Shown: positions 17,861 to 26,973, numbered from the stretch's first letter. The stretch: 64,000 nt of DNA from UBA8828 sp964510855 (GCA_964510855.1 CAZEDB010000006.1:16502-80501); one strand, 5' to 3'. The notes: generated from the letters alone by a model not told the origin. A program made the numbers and translations.

Positions 17861-18265
17861 TTAGGGGCGGCGGGTACGAAGGAGTGAAACTCCGACATGT
17901 TGGACAATGCGGGGTGGGAGGGAGTGGCAAACCAGAACTTCAATTAGATCAAAACGAACATGCGGGGCACCCCCAATCGACCGGAGCCAAGCCGCGGCTG
18001 CCCGGCGTAGCGCCCGGCGCTTACGGGCATTGACCGCGCGCCGCCCTGCCCCAGCCTCTTCAGCCGTCCGGGTCTTGACTTCAACAAAGACCAAGACGCC
18101 CCGCTCCAGCACAATTAGGTCCAATTCATCCCGCCCGCACCGCCAGTTTCGGCCTAATACTTCTGCCCCTTTAGCTTGATAATGCACCGCAGCCAGGGAC
18201 TCCCCTCTTGCTCCTAGAGAGGGCGGGTTAAAGAGCTGCTTAAGCCAAGTTATGAAACGCTGCAT
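17861..18265 (-). CDS. YraN/UPF0102 family putative endonuclease-like protein
   Basis: 134 residues from the ATG giving MQRFITWLKQLF; a TTG three codons earlier is possible. The restriction-nuclease-like core is present: RGE near the start, then RNWRCGRDELDLIVLERGVLVFVEVKTRT, holding the D...E-x-K pattern of the PD-(D/E)xK fold. The cellular function of this widespread family is not settled, though links to DNA processing are often inferred. It is the first gene of the run leading into zwf. Confidence 0.88.
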   Translation of the reverse strand: MQRFITWLKQLFNPPSLGARGESLAAVHYQAKGAEVLGRNWRCGRDELDLIVLERGVLVFVEVKTRTAEEAGAGRRAVNARKRRALRRAAAAWLRSIGGAPHVRFDLIEVLVCHSLPPRIVQHVGVSLLRTRRP

Positions 18266-18360
18266 GGCACCCAATTAAACCCTGCGGGAGGGACGACCAG
18301 CCTGCCCGCATGAGGTTGACTCCCTGAGGAGCCTACCTTGGCTACAACCTATTCCTAACC

Positions 18361-19203
18361 ATGAAACACCTTATTTTAGTTTTTAGCCTCCTGCTCCAAG
18401 GCATTACCGCCACCCAAGCAAACCCACTGCCCGATAACCTCAAGCAAGACGGCTGGTGGATTGGAGCCCAAGCTTGGACCTTTAATCGCTACACCGCATT
18501 TGAAGCTATCACCCGCACAAAAGAATCAGGAGGCAATGTGATTGAACTTTTCCCGGGCCAAGTGCTCCAACCTGGATCGAAGGTTAAAGTCCATCACACC
18601 ATGAGTGTGGCTGACCGAGAATTACTACTCGCGGAGTGCCGCCGCGTAGGGGTGCAACCTGTAAGCTACGGTGTGGTCAAAGCGAGTAATTTGAAAGAAG
18701 TCCGAGAAATTCTGAGTTTTGCCAAGGCCATGGGCATGGCGATGGTGTCGACCGAATCGACCGAGATTGTCGCAGACTGGGAAGTAGGCGTGCGAGAATT
18801 CGATTTAAAAGTAGGCTTTCACCATCACCCTGGATCCTTGAATCGCCCTGACTACAAAGTCTGGCACCCGCTCTATTTACTGGGCGTGATTGAAAGTCGC
18901 GACCGTAGGCTGGGAGTTTGCGCCGATAGTGGCCACTGGTGTGGTTCTGGTTTAGATCCGGTTGCCGCGCTCCGCATACTCCGTGGGCGGGTGGTCGCCG
19001 TTCATTTAAAGGATAAAGCCGCCATGGGCGAGGCCCCCGTGGTAACCGTGGGCAAGGGGGTCTTAAATGTCCCAGCCTTTTTAGCCGAGCTCCGAGCCGG
19101 TGGATTTGCGGGCCCAATCGTGGTCGAACACGAGAATGACTGGGCAGATAATCGCCCGCAAGTGACCGAGGCCATCCGCCTCGTGCGCTCGCTCCCTCGG
19201 TAA
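18361..19203 (+). CDS. Exported sugar phosphate isomerase/epimerase-like TIM-barrel protein
   Basis: 280 residues with a signal peptide (MKHLILVFSLLLQGITATQA). The rest resembles the xylose-isomerase-like TIM barrel (AP endonuclease 2 superfamily): the GAQAWTFN opening, likely metal-site segments STESTEIV, GFHHHPG, VCADSGHW, VVAVHLKD and VVEHEND. Such exported forms are common in Verrucomicrobiota and Planctomycetota and probably act on sugars in the periplasm; the substrate is unknown. It is preceded by an 95-bp gap after yraN (divergent) and followed by recD2. Confidence 0.83.
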   Translation: MKHLILVFSLLLQGITATQANPLPDNLKQDGWWIGAQAWTFNRYTAFEAITRTKESGGNVIELFPGQVLQPGSKVKVHHTMSVADRELLLAECRRVGVQPVSYGVVKASNLKEVREILSFAKAMGMAMVSTESTEIVADWEVGVREFDLKVGFHHHPGSLNRPDYKVWHPLYLLGVIESRDRRLGVCADSGHWCGSGLDPVAALRILRGRVVAVHLKDKAAMGEAPVVTVGKGVLNVPAFLAELRAGGFAGPIVVEHENDWADNRPQVTEAIRLVRSLPR

Positions 19204-19269
19204 AGCCCCAGGCAAAACGCCTTCTGTCCGTAAGGTTGCCAGCGACGCTAAGCCTCGTCACGTTGAGGC

Positions 19270-21459
19270 ATGGACCGAACTAGCCGCGATGCAGGCGACC
19301 CGGCAACGCTCTCGGGCGTTGTCGACCGCATCGTTTGGCTCGATGAAGAAAAGGGGTTCACCATTGCCGAGCTTTCCGACGAACAAAATGGCCGGCATAT
19401 GATTCTAGGTAACCTTGCGGGTTTGCAGTGCGGCGAGACCGTCGACTTGCAAGGCAGCTGGGAACGTCACCCGCAGCATGGGCCGCAGTTTAGAGTCAAG
19501 ACCTTCACCTCCCGCTTACCTTCTTCGGTCCATGGTATTCGCAAATACCTCGGGAGCGGTCTGATACATGGGGTGGGTAAAATTTATGCCGACAAGATTG
19601 TGGCAAAGTTTGGTGCTAAGACGTTTGAAATAATTTCTCACCACTCGGCACGTCTACGCGAGGTTGAGGGGATTGGCCCGCAACGCGCTAAATCGATCAA
19701 AGCTGCGTGGGACGAACAACGTAGCCTGCGCGAGGTGATGGTTTTTCTCCAAACTTATGGCGTAACCAATGCGCTCTGCTTGCGCATCGTCAAAGCCTAC
19801 GGCGAAGGTGCTAAAACTGTCCTGACCAAAGAACCCTACCGCGTCTGCCGAGAAGTTGAAGGCATAGGTTTTATTACCGCGGATAAAATTGCCCGCAACT
19901 TAGGACTCCCCACTGCGGGTCCTCAACGCGTGGATGCAGGCCTACTGCACACATTAGGTGAATTAGAATCGGATGGGCATAGTGCCTGTGCGCAAAACCG
20001 TTTAGTAGATCAAGCGACTGAGCTACTCGAAGTCGACCGCCCGATTGTCGCCGAACGTCTCGATGCTTTAGTTGCCGAGCGAGCCGTAGCCGTGCTGGGA
20101 ACAGGACCGGAGCGCTTGATTCAACTCACCCCTCTAGCCAACGCTGAAACCGCCATCGCCAGCACCATCAATCGACTGCTGGCTGCGCCGGGGGGCTTAC
20201 CCGCGATTGTGGTTGATCGTGCCTTAGTCTGGGCACAAGAGCGGGCAGGTTTTAACTTTTCGGAACTGCAGGCACACGCCGTGGCTACCGCCATCGCCAG
20301 CAAAGTAAGTATCTTAACCGGCGGACCAGGCACAGGTAAGACCACCATCCTGCGGGCCTTGTGTGATATTCTCGGGGCCAAGCGTTGCCGCGTGGTCTTA
20401 GCTGCACCTACGGGTCGCGCGGCGCAACGCATGGCTGAAGCAGCCCGCATGCCCGCAAGTACCCTCCATCGACTGCTTAAGTTTGATCCCGCGGCAGGAC
20501 GGTTCACCCATAACACCGATAACCCACTCGGGGCTGATATGGTAGTCGTCGATGAATCCTCCATGCTCGACAGCCGTTTAGCAGCAGCCCTGCTACGGGC
20601 GGTACCAGATCGCGCCCACCTTTTGTTCGTTGGTGATGTTAACCAACTTCCATCGGTGGGTGCAGGCAGCGTACTCGATGATCTTATCGCTTCGGGATTA
20701 GTACCTGTGACTCGATTGGATACCATTTTCAGACAAGGGGCACGCAGTGGCATTGTGCAAATAGCTCACGGCATCTTAGGCGGCGAACGCGAACCACCTC
20801 CCGCCTCAGCCGACCCGACGGGCATCAATTTTGAAGGCACTGATATTCACTTTGTTCGGGCCGACGATCCTGAGACCTGTGTACGTACTACGGTGCGGCT
20901 TTGCTCGGAAATTTTACCGCGTCGCCTAAAGATCGACCCGCTGCGCGACATTCAAGTGCTGGCCCCCATGCACAAGGGCTCAGGCGGTATTCACGCCCTG
21001 AATCTTGCGCTACAAGAACGCTTACGCCAAGGACCGGGCACGCCTGGGCGAATTGCACCAGGGGATAAAGTTATTCAAACCCGTAACAACTATGACCTCG
21101 GTATCTTCAATGGCGACTTAGGCGTGGTTACAGCTCTGCATGAAGGGGGCGGACTCGAAATTGATTTTGATGGCACGCGCGTCGAAATGGAACGCGGCCA
21201 AGCCAACGACCTACAATTAGCCTACGCCATTAGTATCCACAAATCTCAGGGCTCCGAATTCCCCGTCGTCGTACTCCCCCTTCTTCGCCAACACAGCATT
21301 CTCCTCGCGCGCAATCTGATTTATACCGGGGTCACTCGTGGACGACGTCAGGTCATTATCGTGGGCGACCCCACCGCCTATGCCATGGCGGTGCGCAATG
21401 TGGCCGATACCCGTCGTATGACTGGCTTGCCCACGCGCTTAGCTGAAAGCCAACGCTAA
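19270..21459 (+). CDS. recD2: RecD2-type 5'-3' DNA helicase
   Basis: 729 residues. The N-terminal part has an OB-like beginning and helix-hairpin-helix motifs (REVEGIGPQRAKSIKAAW; CREVEGIGFITADKIARNLGL), as in RecD2/YrrC enzymes that work without RecBC. The superfamily 1B motor follows: Walker A GGPGTGKTTILRAL, a Q-like FSELQAHAV, Walker B VVDESSMLDS, motif III FVGDVNQLPSVGAGSVL, and C-terminal IHKSQGSEFPVVVLPL and YTGVTRGRR. RecD2 is linked to replication-fork repair and mismatch repair. It is convergent with the U32 peptidase gene. Confidence 0.95.
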   Translation: MDRTSRDAGDPATLSGVVDRIVWLDEEKGFTIAELSDEQNGRHMILGNLAGLQCGETVDLQGSWERHPQHGPQFRVKTFTSRLPSSVHGIRKYLGSGLIHGVGKIYADKIVAKFGAKTFEIISHHSARLREVEGIGPQRAKSIKAAWDEQRSLREVMVFLQTYGVTNALCLRIVKAYGEGAKTVLTKEPYRVCREVEGIGFITADKIARNLGLPTAGPQRVDAGLLHTLGELESDGHSACAQNRLVDQATELLEVDRPIVAERLDALVAERAVAVLGTGPERLIQLTPLANAETAIASTINRLLAAPGGLPAIVVDRALVWAQERAGFNFSELQAHAVATAIASKVSILTGGPGTGKTTILRALCDILGAKRCRVVLAAPTGRAAQRMAEAARMPASTLHRLLKFDPAAGRFTHNTDNPLGADMVVVDESSMLDSRLAAALLRAVPDRAHLLFVGDVNQLPSVGAGSVLDDLIASGLVPVTRLDTIFRQGARSGIVQIAHGILGGEREPPPASADPTGINFEGTDIHFVRADDPETCVRTTVRLCSEILPRRLKIDPLRDIQVLAPMHKGSGGIHALNLALQERLRQGPGTPGRIAPGDKVIQTRNNYDLGIFNGDLGVVTALHEGGGLEIDFDGTRVEMERGQANDLQLAYAISIHKSQGSEFPVVVLPLLRQHSILLARNLIYTGVTRGRRQVIIVGDPTAYAMAVRNVADTRRMTGLPTRLAESQR

Positions 21460-21468
21460 GTTGTAGGC

Positions 21469-23991
21469 TTATCCTTCGACACTGCGCGCCCCGCGCTCAG
21501 CCATTGTGCCGCGTGTCACGCCCAGTTGATTCATAATTTTTAATTCGCGCCATAACTGGGCACCGTCCACTCGGCCCGCCAACAAATCGCGGTAACGATT
21601 CAGAGTACGCGTTACGGTTGCGGCGTCTTCATCAACAAATTCGACCCGGAAACGGCCAACCCCTAACCCGAGCAATTCGCTCGCAAACTCCGCCCCCGTC
21701 TGGGCTCGGGCGTTAAAAAGCGTATTTCGACACCCGGCATCAGCCTTAAGTAAATGTTCGGCACCCACGCGGTCGCGCAACGTCACGCGATGCTTTTCGC
21801 AGGGTCGACCACAATCGCGATAATCTTTCCCTTTAGTTAAGAAGGCACAGAAAACGCAGTGCTCCATATGGAACATGGGCATATGCTGGTGCAGTGTGAC
21901 TTCAAACCAAGCGGGCGGAGCTGCACGAAGGAGCGCAGCGAGTTGACGCGCATCAAGATCATACGAAGCGGTGAGACCCTCCAGCCCATGCTCCAGCATC
22001 AGCCACTCGGCCGCTAAGGGATTCGCCACGTTGAGTGAAAAGTCGCCTCGGCGGCGCTGACCCGCAAAGGCGCGCAAGTGTTCGTGATTACGCACCAAGA
22101 AACCATCCGCCTGCGAAGCGAGTAGCTGATCGATGATCCATGTTTCGCCTTGTTTGTAAATGCGGGGACCCACCGCCCAAGCCTCTACCCCTGCGGCACG
22201 CGTTTGCGCCACTGCATCTTTGAGACGCTTGGGGTCTTCGAGTTCGATATAGAGCGCTGAAGGTTTGAAACTCAGGGCTGCAGGAAGTTGCGCTAACTCG
22301 CGGATGACGGGAATAACTTCGCCGTTTAAACGCGCACGGGGAGCAGGCGGGGCGGCGAGCCGGGTAGCGGCTGGATTGACTGGTAAGACCGTCCAACGCT
22401 GGGGCGCCTCCCACTGCGCCGCGAGACGGTCCGCGAGATCGCGACGGAGGCGATTGAGTTCTGAAGCGGGCAGACGCAACGCCCCGTCAAGATGCGCCTC
22501 AACCGCAAGCAGCTCAAAAGGGGTTTCGCCGAGACGACCGAGTTGGTCGCGTAAAATCTCGGCATCTAAGGCGCGCACTTCGGCGATGGCGCAAGGCATC
22601 TCGGACTCGGCCACCACCACCCGACCTTGCTCATCGATGAAAGCGACGCGCAAGGGCTGCCCTACCGCACCGTGCACCGTGGCACGAATCGGGCGGCGAT
22701 GGTTAGGCTTGGGGCGATTCCAAGTCTGTTCGAGTTCACGGTCGAGTTCAGGATCTTTCGTTTTCCAAATAATCTGACCCGGAGCAACGCGTGACCAATC
22801 CAACGCTTCACGACCGAAACGCAAAGTTGCTACACCGCCAGGGCCGGGATCGACGGAATGTAAGAAACCACCTTCTTCGCGTTCCCCAGGGCGACCGTCA
22901 TCCAACACCACGCCATCGCCGGCTTTGGCAGGGGCTTCGAGGCGAACCCGTAAACGCGGCGGTTCGATGGCAAGGATTTCGCCCAGACGCACGCCCCGCT
23001 TTTTACCAAAGCGTGCATGCACCAGACGTTGATTATCGATGCCGCGTAGCCAGCCCGAATGAAGCCCGCGTGAGAAGGCCATTTGCAAGGGATAGTCTTG
23101 TTCACGCCGCACGCGTTGCACCGCCCCTTGAGCATCCCCTGAACCCATCAGGGCCGCCCAAGCCGCATCGACCGCGAGACGATAGGCACGCGTCACCGCA
23201 GCCACGTAACCTGGAGATTTAAGACGCCCTTCAATTTTAAGCGATTTAATGCCAGCACGGATTAAATCAGGTACGGCTTCGACGCCTTCAAGATCTTGCG
23301 GCGACAATAAATAAGCCCGGTCACCCAAGTCACGACGTACGCCATCCACGATTAACTCATAGGGCATACGACAGGCCTGCGCACATTCTCCGCGGTTAGC
23401 GGAGCGACCTCCGAGTGACTCACTGGTTAGACACTGACCCGAGTAAGCAACACACAGGGCGCCATGCACAAAGACTTCGAGGTCGAGCGGTTGCGGCGCT
23501 GCCTGTTGCTCGGTTTGAATTTTTTCCATTTCCGGCAAGGAAACCTCACGACCCAAGACGGCGAGCGAGGCACCCAACGAACGGGCAAAATCGGTACCTG
23601 CCGCACTGGTTACCGTCATTTGCGTGGAGGCATGAATGGGGAAGTCGGGCGACAACCGACGGATCAGTCGGCAAATCCCCACATCCTGCACAATCGCGGC
23701 ATCCACGCCCGCAGCAATAATGGCCCGCAAGGTCTGGGCAGCTTCTTCGAGTTCCTCGGTAAAAATTAAGGTATTGAAGGTCACATAACCCCGCACCCCG
23801 CGACGGTGTAGATAGGCCATGAGCTCGGGCAGGTCCTCGGTGGTGAAATTCTTGGCTCGGACTCGGGCGTTAAAGCGCCCCACGCCAAAAAAGACCGCGT
23901 CGGCCCCATTCTCGACCGCAGCACGCACGCAATCCCAGTCCCCAGCAGGGGAAAGGACCTCGGGCTTACGCAACACGGGCACAGCAGACAT
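21469..23991 (-). CDS. U32 family peptidase (RlhA/YdcP-like) with C-terminal DUF3656 region
   Basis: 840 residues. The N-terminal U32 domain begins PEVLSPAGDWDCVRAAVENGADAVFFG and contains the family signature around CVAYSGQCLTSESLGG...CAQACRMPYEL. A long middle and C-terminal region follows, with further cysteines in HCVFCAFLTKGKDYRDCGRPCEKH. E. coli relatives (RlhA, and the TrhP and UbiU/UbiV families) are RNA- or ubiquinone-hydroxylation proteins with Fe-S clusters rather than plain proteases, and the many Cys residues here fit that. Its exact substrate cannot be assigned. Confidence 0.88.
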   Translation of the reverse strand: MSAVPVLRKPEVLSPAGDWDCVRAAVENGADAVFFGVGRFNARVRAKNFTTEDLPELMAYLHRRGVRGYVTFNTLIFTEELEEAAQTLRAIIAAGVDAAIVQDVGICRLIRRLSPDFPIHASTQMTVTSAAGTDFARSLGASLAVLGREVSLPEMEKIQTEQQAAPQPLDLEVFVHGALCVAYSGQCLTSESLGGRSANRGECAQACRMPYELIVDGVRRDLGDRAYLLSPQDLEGVEAVPDLIRAGIKSLKIEGRLKSPGYVAAVTRAYRLAVDAAWAALMGSGDAQGAVQRVRREQDYPLQMAFSRGLHSGWLRGIDNQRLVHARFGKKRGVRLGEILAIEPPRLRVRLEAPAKAGDGVVLDDGRPGEREEGGFLHSVDPGPGGVATLRFGREALDWSRVAPGQIIWKTKDPELDRELEQTWNRPKPNHRRPIRATVHGAVGQPLRVAFIDEQGRVVVAESEMPCAIAEVRALDAEILRDQLGRLGETPFELLAVEAHLDGALRLPASELNRLRRDLADRLAAQWEAPQRWTVLPVNPAATRLAAPPAPRARLNGEVIPVIRELAQLPAALSFKPSALYIELEDPKRLKDAVAQTRAAGVEAWAVGPRIYKQGETWIIDQLLASQADGFLVRNHEHLRAFAGQRRRGDFSLNVANPLAAEWLMLEHGLEGLTASYDLDARQLAALLRAAPPAWFEVTLHQHMPMFHMEHCVFCAFLTKGKDYRDCGRPCEKHRVTLRDRVGAEHLLKADAGCRNTLFNARAQTGAEFASELLGLGVGRFRVEFVDEDAATVTRTLNRYRDLLAGRVDGAQLWRELKIMNQLGVTRGTMAERGARSVEG

Positions 23992-24080
23992 GGGCGAAGG
24001 CTGACCCCTTAAGCCCGGGAGGCAAGCGGGGAGGCATCCTTTCCTCTTTCCTCCCTGCCCCAGCCTGCTTTGATAGGGGT

Positions 24081-24455
24081 ATGGCCGACAAACTCGACGA
24101 AATCTTCCAAATGCAAGCCGCGCTCAATCAGCGCATCGGCGTCAACACCGTAGGGATGTCCGAAGAGGAGAAAATTCGTTGGACGCTTAATTACATCCGC
24201 GCCATGCAACAAGAGATGGCCGAACTCACCGACTCCGTACCCTGGAAGTGGTGGGCAAAGTACCAAAAGTTCGACGAGCAGAACGCCCGCGTCGAAGTCA
24301 TCGATCTCTTTCACTTCCTGATTTCTACTGCCCAAGTACTCGGGATGTCAGCTGATGACGTCTATCAAGCCTACTTAAAGAAGAATGCGGTTAACCATCA
24401 GCGACAAGACAGTGGCTATGTAAAAAAAGACGCGGACGATTCCCGCCATATCTAA
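24081..24455 (+). CDS. Dimeric-type (all-alpha, MazG-like) dUTPase family protein
   Basis: 124 residues. It resembles the dUTPase_2 family: FQMQAALNQRIGV near the N-terminus, then EMAELTDSVPWKWW with its acidic metal ligands, ARVEVIDLFHFLISTAQVLGM with the second E..D motif, and the C-terminal KKNAVNHQRQDSGY. Such enzymes split dUTP (and often dUDP) to dUMP and keep uracil out of DNA. Its stop shares one base with the ATG of the next gene (TAATG), so the two are co-translated. No trimeric dUTPase was seen in the window. Confidence 0.85.
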   Translation: MADKLDEIFQMQAALNQRIGVNTVGMSEEEKIRWTLNYIRAMQQEMAELTDSVPWKWWAKYQKFDEQNARVEVIDLFHFLISTAQVLGMSADDVYQAYLKKNAVNHQRQDSGYVKKDADDSRHI

Positions 24456-25195
24456 TGCATCAGCCGACGATGCGCCGCCGCCCCGCCTTTACCCTCATCG
24501 AGCTTCTGCTCGTGATCGCCATTATTGCGATTTTATCGGCCGCTACCATTCCCATGGCGATGTCAGCCATCAACTCCCAGCGCAAAGCTCGGACCACGGG
24601 AGCGATCAAAGCCTTGGCCTCAGGCTGTGACGCCTTTCGCAAGCTTTATGGCGACTTCCCCAACGCCCGTTCGGGTGCAAGTGCCAGCAGCCAGACGGAC
24701 GCCTTCCGGCGTGATCTCTTCGCCCAACTCAACGGCACGAAAGTACTCCTCATCACCGCTACCACGAGCGGTAGCACCACCGAATTGGTGAATCACAACG
24801 ATAGCCGACTCAGCAATGGAGCTAAGCGTGTCGTACGACCCATTCTCGACGAGACCGCCGTACCCGCGAGCGATGGCACAGGTAATGAAAACGTCACCGC
24901 CGCTCTCAAAACTGAGTTTATCGATGCGTGGGGAAATGCTTTTGACTACCGTTATAAAATTGCCGGCTCGGGTTTTAATCCCTGGCTCTCACCCGACTTC
25001 TTGCTCGTAAGCTGCGGGGCAGATTTTGTTGAAAGTACCGACAGTGCCCTACCCCACATCCCCGCGATCAAGGAATATTGGGACACAGATGCAACCCCGA
25101 GCATGCTGACCGAAGGCACGATTCCTCCGACTTACTTCGAAAGCGGCGAGGGTTTTAACCGCTCCGATAACATTACGAACTGGTCGGGTCGTTAA
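24455..25195 (+). CDS. Prepilin-type (type II secretion/pseudopilin) protein
   Basis: 246 residues. A basic leader (MHQPTMRRRPA) is followed by FTLIELLLVIAIIAIL, the N-methylation/cleavage motif with the conserved Glu five residues after the cut. The residue before the Phe is Ala, not the usual Gly. A C-terminal globular part follows with GDFPNA, a WG.AFDYRY segment and a late SCGAD.. stretch, as in the DUF1559/T2SS-like pseudopilins abundant in Verrucomicrobiota and Planctomycetota. No other pilus genes are near. A start at the second Met (24470) is possible. Confidence 0.87.
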   Translation: MHQPTMRRRPAFTLIELLLVIAIIAILSAATIPMAMSAINSQRKARTTGAIKALASGCDAFRKLYGDFPNARSGASASSQTDAFRRDLFAQLNGTKVLLITATTSGSTTELVNHNDSRLSNGAKRVVRPILDETAVPASDGTGNENVTAALKTEFIDAWGNAFDYRYKIAGSGFNPWLSPDFLLVSCGADFVESTDSALPHIPAIKEYWDTDATPSMLTEGTIPPTYFESGEGFNRSDNITNWSGR

Positions 25196-25277
25196 GTTGC
25201 GATTTAAGCCATAGAGCATTCTAGGCTCAGGTTGAGTTTCTTTAAAGTAAAAGGGCATCACCCGTGGTCGTTCAGAC

Positions 25278-25529
25278 TCAATCAGGCACAGGATCTTCAC
25301 CACATCCTCCCCAAGGGTGACAGCGGGCGAGCCGTCGTAGCGCTAGCCAGCTCCCACGCCCAGCACCGTGGCGACGAAGGGCTTGTGCGGCATAAGCCGA
25401 ACAGGTGGGGTGAAAGCGACAACCTGAACCCGGCACGAGTAAATGCAGAGGGCGCGAGACCCAGCGGCGATAAGCCTCAACCCCAAGCAGCAAACCGCGC
25501 ACGATCCACGAGGGTGAAGGTTCAGCCAT
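25278..25529 (-). CDS. yidD: Membrane protein insertion efficiency factor YidD
   Basis: 83 residues. The family core is clear: an amphipathic N-terminal helix with YRRWVSRPL, then CRFHPTCSAYAAQALRRHGAGRG and RLARCHPWGGCGEDPVP with three conserved cysteines. YidD helps the YidC insertase place proteins in the inner membrane. Its start overlaps rnpA by 8 bp. Unusually, yidC does not follow; the next gene is a convergent prepilin gene. Confidence 0.95.
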   Translation of the reverse strand: MAEPSPSWIVRGLLLGVEAYRRWVSRPLHLLVPGSGCRFHPTCSAYAAQALRRHGAGRGSWLALRRLARCHPWGGCGEDPVPD

Positions 25530-25881
25530 GGGAGCCTTCGGCTAGCACGCGACGTGCCCCTTCTTTAAGCGCGGCAACCAGACGCGGAAGCGGTTGCGTA
25601 ATGACTGAACGACGAGCGACAAGAATGACATCCCAGCCCGCAGGAAAAAGATCGGCACAAGCTCTAAAAGCCTCACGCAATAAACGCTTAGCGCGGTTTC
25701 GATCCACCGCACGCGGCAACTGCTTCTTGGCAACCACGATGCCGAGGCGTGAGGCACGCACCGTCTCGGGCGTTAACCCTGCATTAAGGAAAAAACTGCC
25801 ACACTCGAGGCGAACCCCAGCGTGACGCAGACGATTAAAATCGCCCTGGAGTCGGATGCGCCGCTCCCGGGGAAGTCGCAT
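25522..25881 (-). CDS. rnpA: Ribonuclease P protein component
   Basis: 119 residues. It binds the RNase P RNA and helps process tRNA 5' ends. The N-terminal LPRERRIRLQGDFNRLRHAG and the RNR box RAVDRNRAKRLLREAFR are typical, followed by GWDVILVARR. It lies 7 bp after rpmH and overlaps yidD, the standard rpmH-rnpA-yidD order. Confidence 0.97.
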   Translation of the reverse strand: MRLPRERRIRLQGDFNRLRHAGVRLECGSFFLNAGLTPETVRASRLGIVVAKKQLPRAVDRNRAKRLLREAFRACADLFPAGWDVILVARRSVITQPLPRLVAALKEGARRVLAEGSHG

Positions 25882-25888
25882 GCAAGCC

Positions 25889-26026
25889 TTAGACCTTGGT
25901 CAGCTGCTTACGTCCCGTACGACGACGGTTACGAAGCACCTTACGGCCGCCGCGGGTCTTTTTACGGGCACGGAACCCTACCTTGCGGGCGCGGGAGATT
26001 TTGGAGGGACGGTAGGTCGGTTGCAT
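25889..26026 (-). CDS. rpmH: 50S ribosomal protein L34
   Basis: A 45-residue gene starting MQPTYRPSKISRARKVGFR and ending RRRTGRKQLTKV. The N-terminal MQ.TYRPS, the central RKKTRGGRKVL and the very basic composition identify L34. It opens the minus-strand rpmH-rnpA-yidD unit. The region upstream (26027-26126) shows no DnaA boxes, so there is no sign that oriC lies here. Confidence 0.97.
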   Translation of the reverse strand: MQPTYRPSKISRARKVGFRARKKTRGGRKVLRNRRRTGRKQLTKV

Positions 26027-26126
26027 GGCCTTAGGGGGCGAGACAAGCCTGCCCAGCAATAAGTGTCAAGCGGGCAACACCACCTTCCCGGCTTGGCTCG
26101 CACCAAATTTAGGGCAGGATGACCCC

Positions 26127-26972
26127 ATGTCTGACCCCCAACCCACCCCACCAGCTGTTCGGGTGACACCCCTAAAGGCCTACGACAATCCTGAGTTCAT
26201 GCACTCAACCTTCGCGCGGAGCATCCGCGTGCAGTGCGAAATGCAAGAGCCTTACATGCGCTTTAAGCGCCATGGGGTCCGAAATACTTTCGTGATGTTT
26301 GGTTCCGCCCGAACCTTACCCACTGATGTTGCCCAAGAACGTTTAACCGCGGCTCGGAGTTCAGGCGCCGACGCGGCCTTGCTGCGCCGGGCGGAATCTG
26401 CCTTACGCGCCTCGAAACACTACGAAGCCTGCCGTCGACTTTCCGCCGAACTCACCCGCTGGTCCTTAACGCTGCCCGAATGGCAACGCTTCTACATCTG
26501 CTCAGGCGGGGGCCCTGGTATCATGGAGGCTTCGAACCGTGGTGCTTATGAAGCCGGCGGCCGTTCGGTTGGACTTGGCATTGCCCTACCCTTTGAGCAG
26601 TCGCACAACCCCTACATCACACCCGAACTCGACATCGAGTTCCACTACTTCTTTATCCGTAAGTTCTGGTTCCTCTACCTCGCGAAGGCCATGGTGGTAT
26701 TCCCTGGAGGCTTCGGCACGTTCGATGAACTTTTCGAAATGCTTACCTTGGTACAAACCAAGAAGACGCGTAAACGCATTCCGATTCTACTTTTTGGCTC
26801 CGATTACTGGAAAGCGGTGATGAATCTCGAGGTGATGGAAGCTTGGGGGATGATTTCCCCCGAAGATCATCAGCTCTATCAACATGTGGACAGCGTCGAG
26901 GAGGCACGTGACTTCCTAATTAGTGAAATGAAGCGCCTCTACCTGTCGCCCGAGGGTCGTACCCGCGACTAA
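26127..26972 (+). CDS. LOG family (TIGR00730, lysine decarboxylase-like) protein
   Basis: 281 residues from the ATG giving MSDPQPTPPAVRV. The Rossmann-like fold carries the two LOG signatures: SGGGPGIMEASNRGAYEAGG and PGGFGTFDELFEMLTLVQTKK. Family members cleave AMP-type nucleoside 5'-monophosphates (cytokinin-riboside phosphoribohydrolase in plants, PpnN-like in bacteria). An N-terminal extension of about 100 residues, partly alpha-helical and Arg/Glu-rich (about 60-100), distinguishes this longer type. Physiological substrate unknown. It is divergent from rpmH. Confidence 0.9.
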   Translation: MSDPQPTPPAVRVTPLKAYDNPEFMHSTFARSIRVQCEMQEPYMRFKRHGVRNTFVMFGSARTLPTDVAQERLTAARSSGADAALLRRAESALRASKHYEACRRLSAELTRWSLTLPEWQRFYICSGGGPGIMEASNRGAYEAGGRSVGLGIALPFEQSHNPYITPELDIEFHYFFIRKFWFLYLAKAMVVFPGGFGTFDELFEMLTLVQTKKTRKRIPILLFGSDYWKAVMNLEVMEAWGMISPEDHQLYQHVDSVEEARDFLISEMKRLYLSPEGRTRD

Positions 26973-26973
26973 A

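Noticed and set aside
21469..23991. Long plus-strand frames opposite the U32 gene (for example 22265-22777)
   Set aside because: They are shadow frames with Arg/Ser/Pro-rich, low-complexity translations and no family motifs, caused by GC-rich codon use on the other strand.
24009..24335. Minus-strand frame opposite the dUTPase-like gene
   Set aside because: The plus strand carries the family motifs; the minus frame is an antisense shadow.
26027..26126. Replication origin upstream of rpmH
   Set aside because: No DnaA boxes (TTATCCACA-like) or A/T-rich unwinding region, and no dnaA gene beside it.
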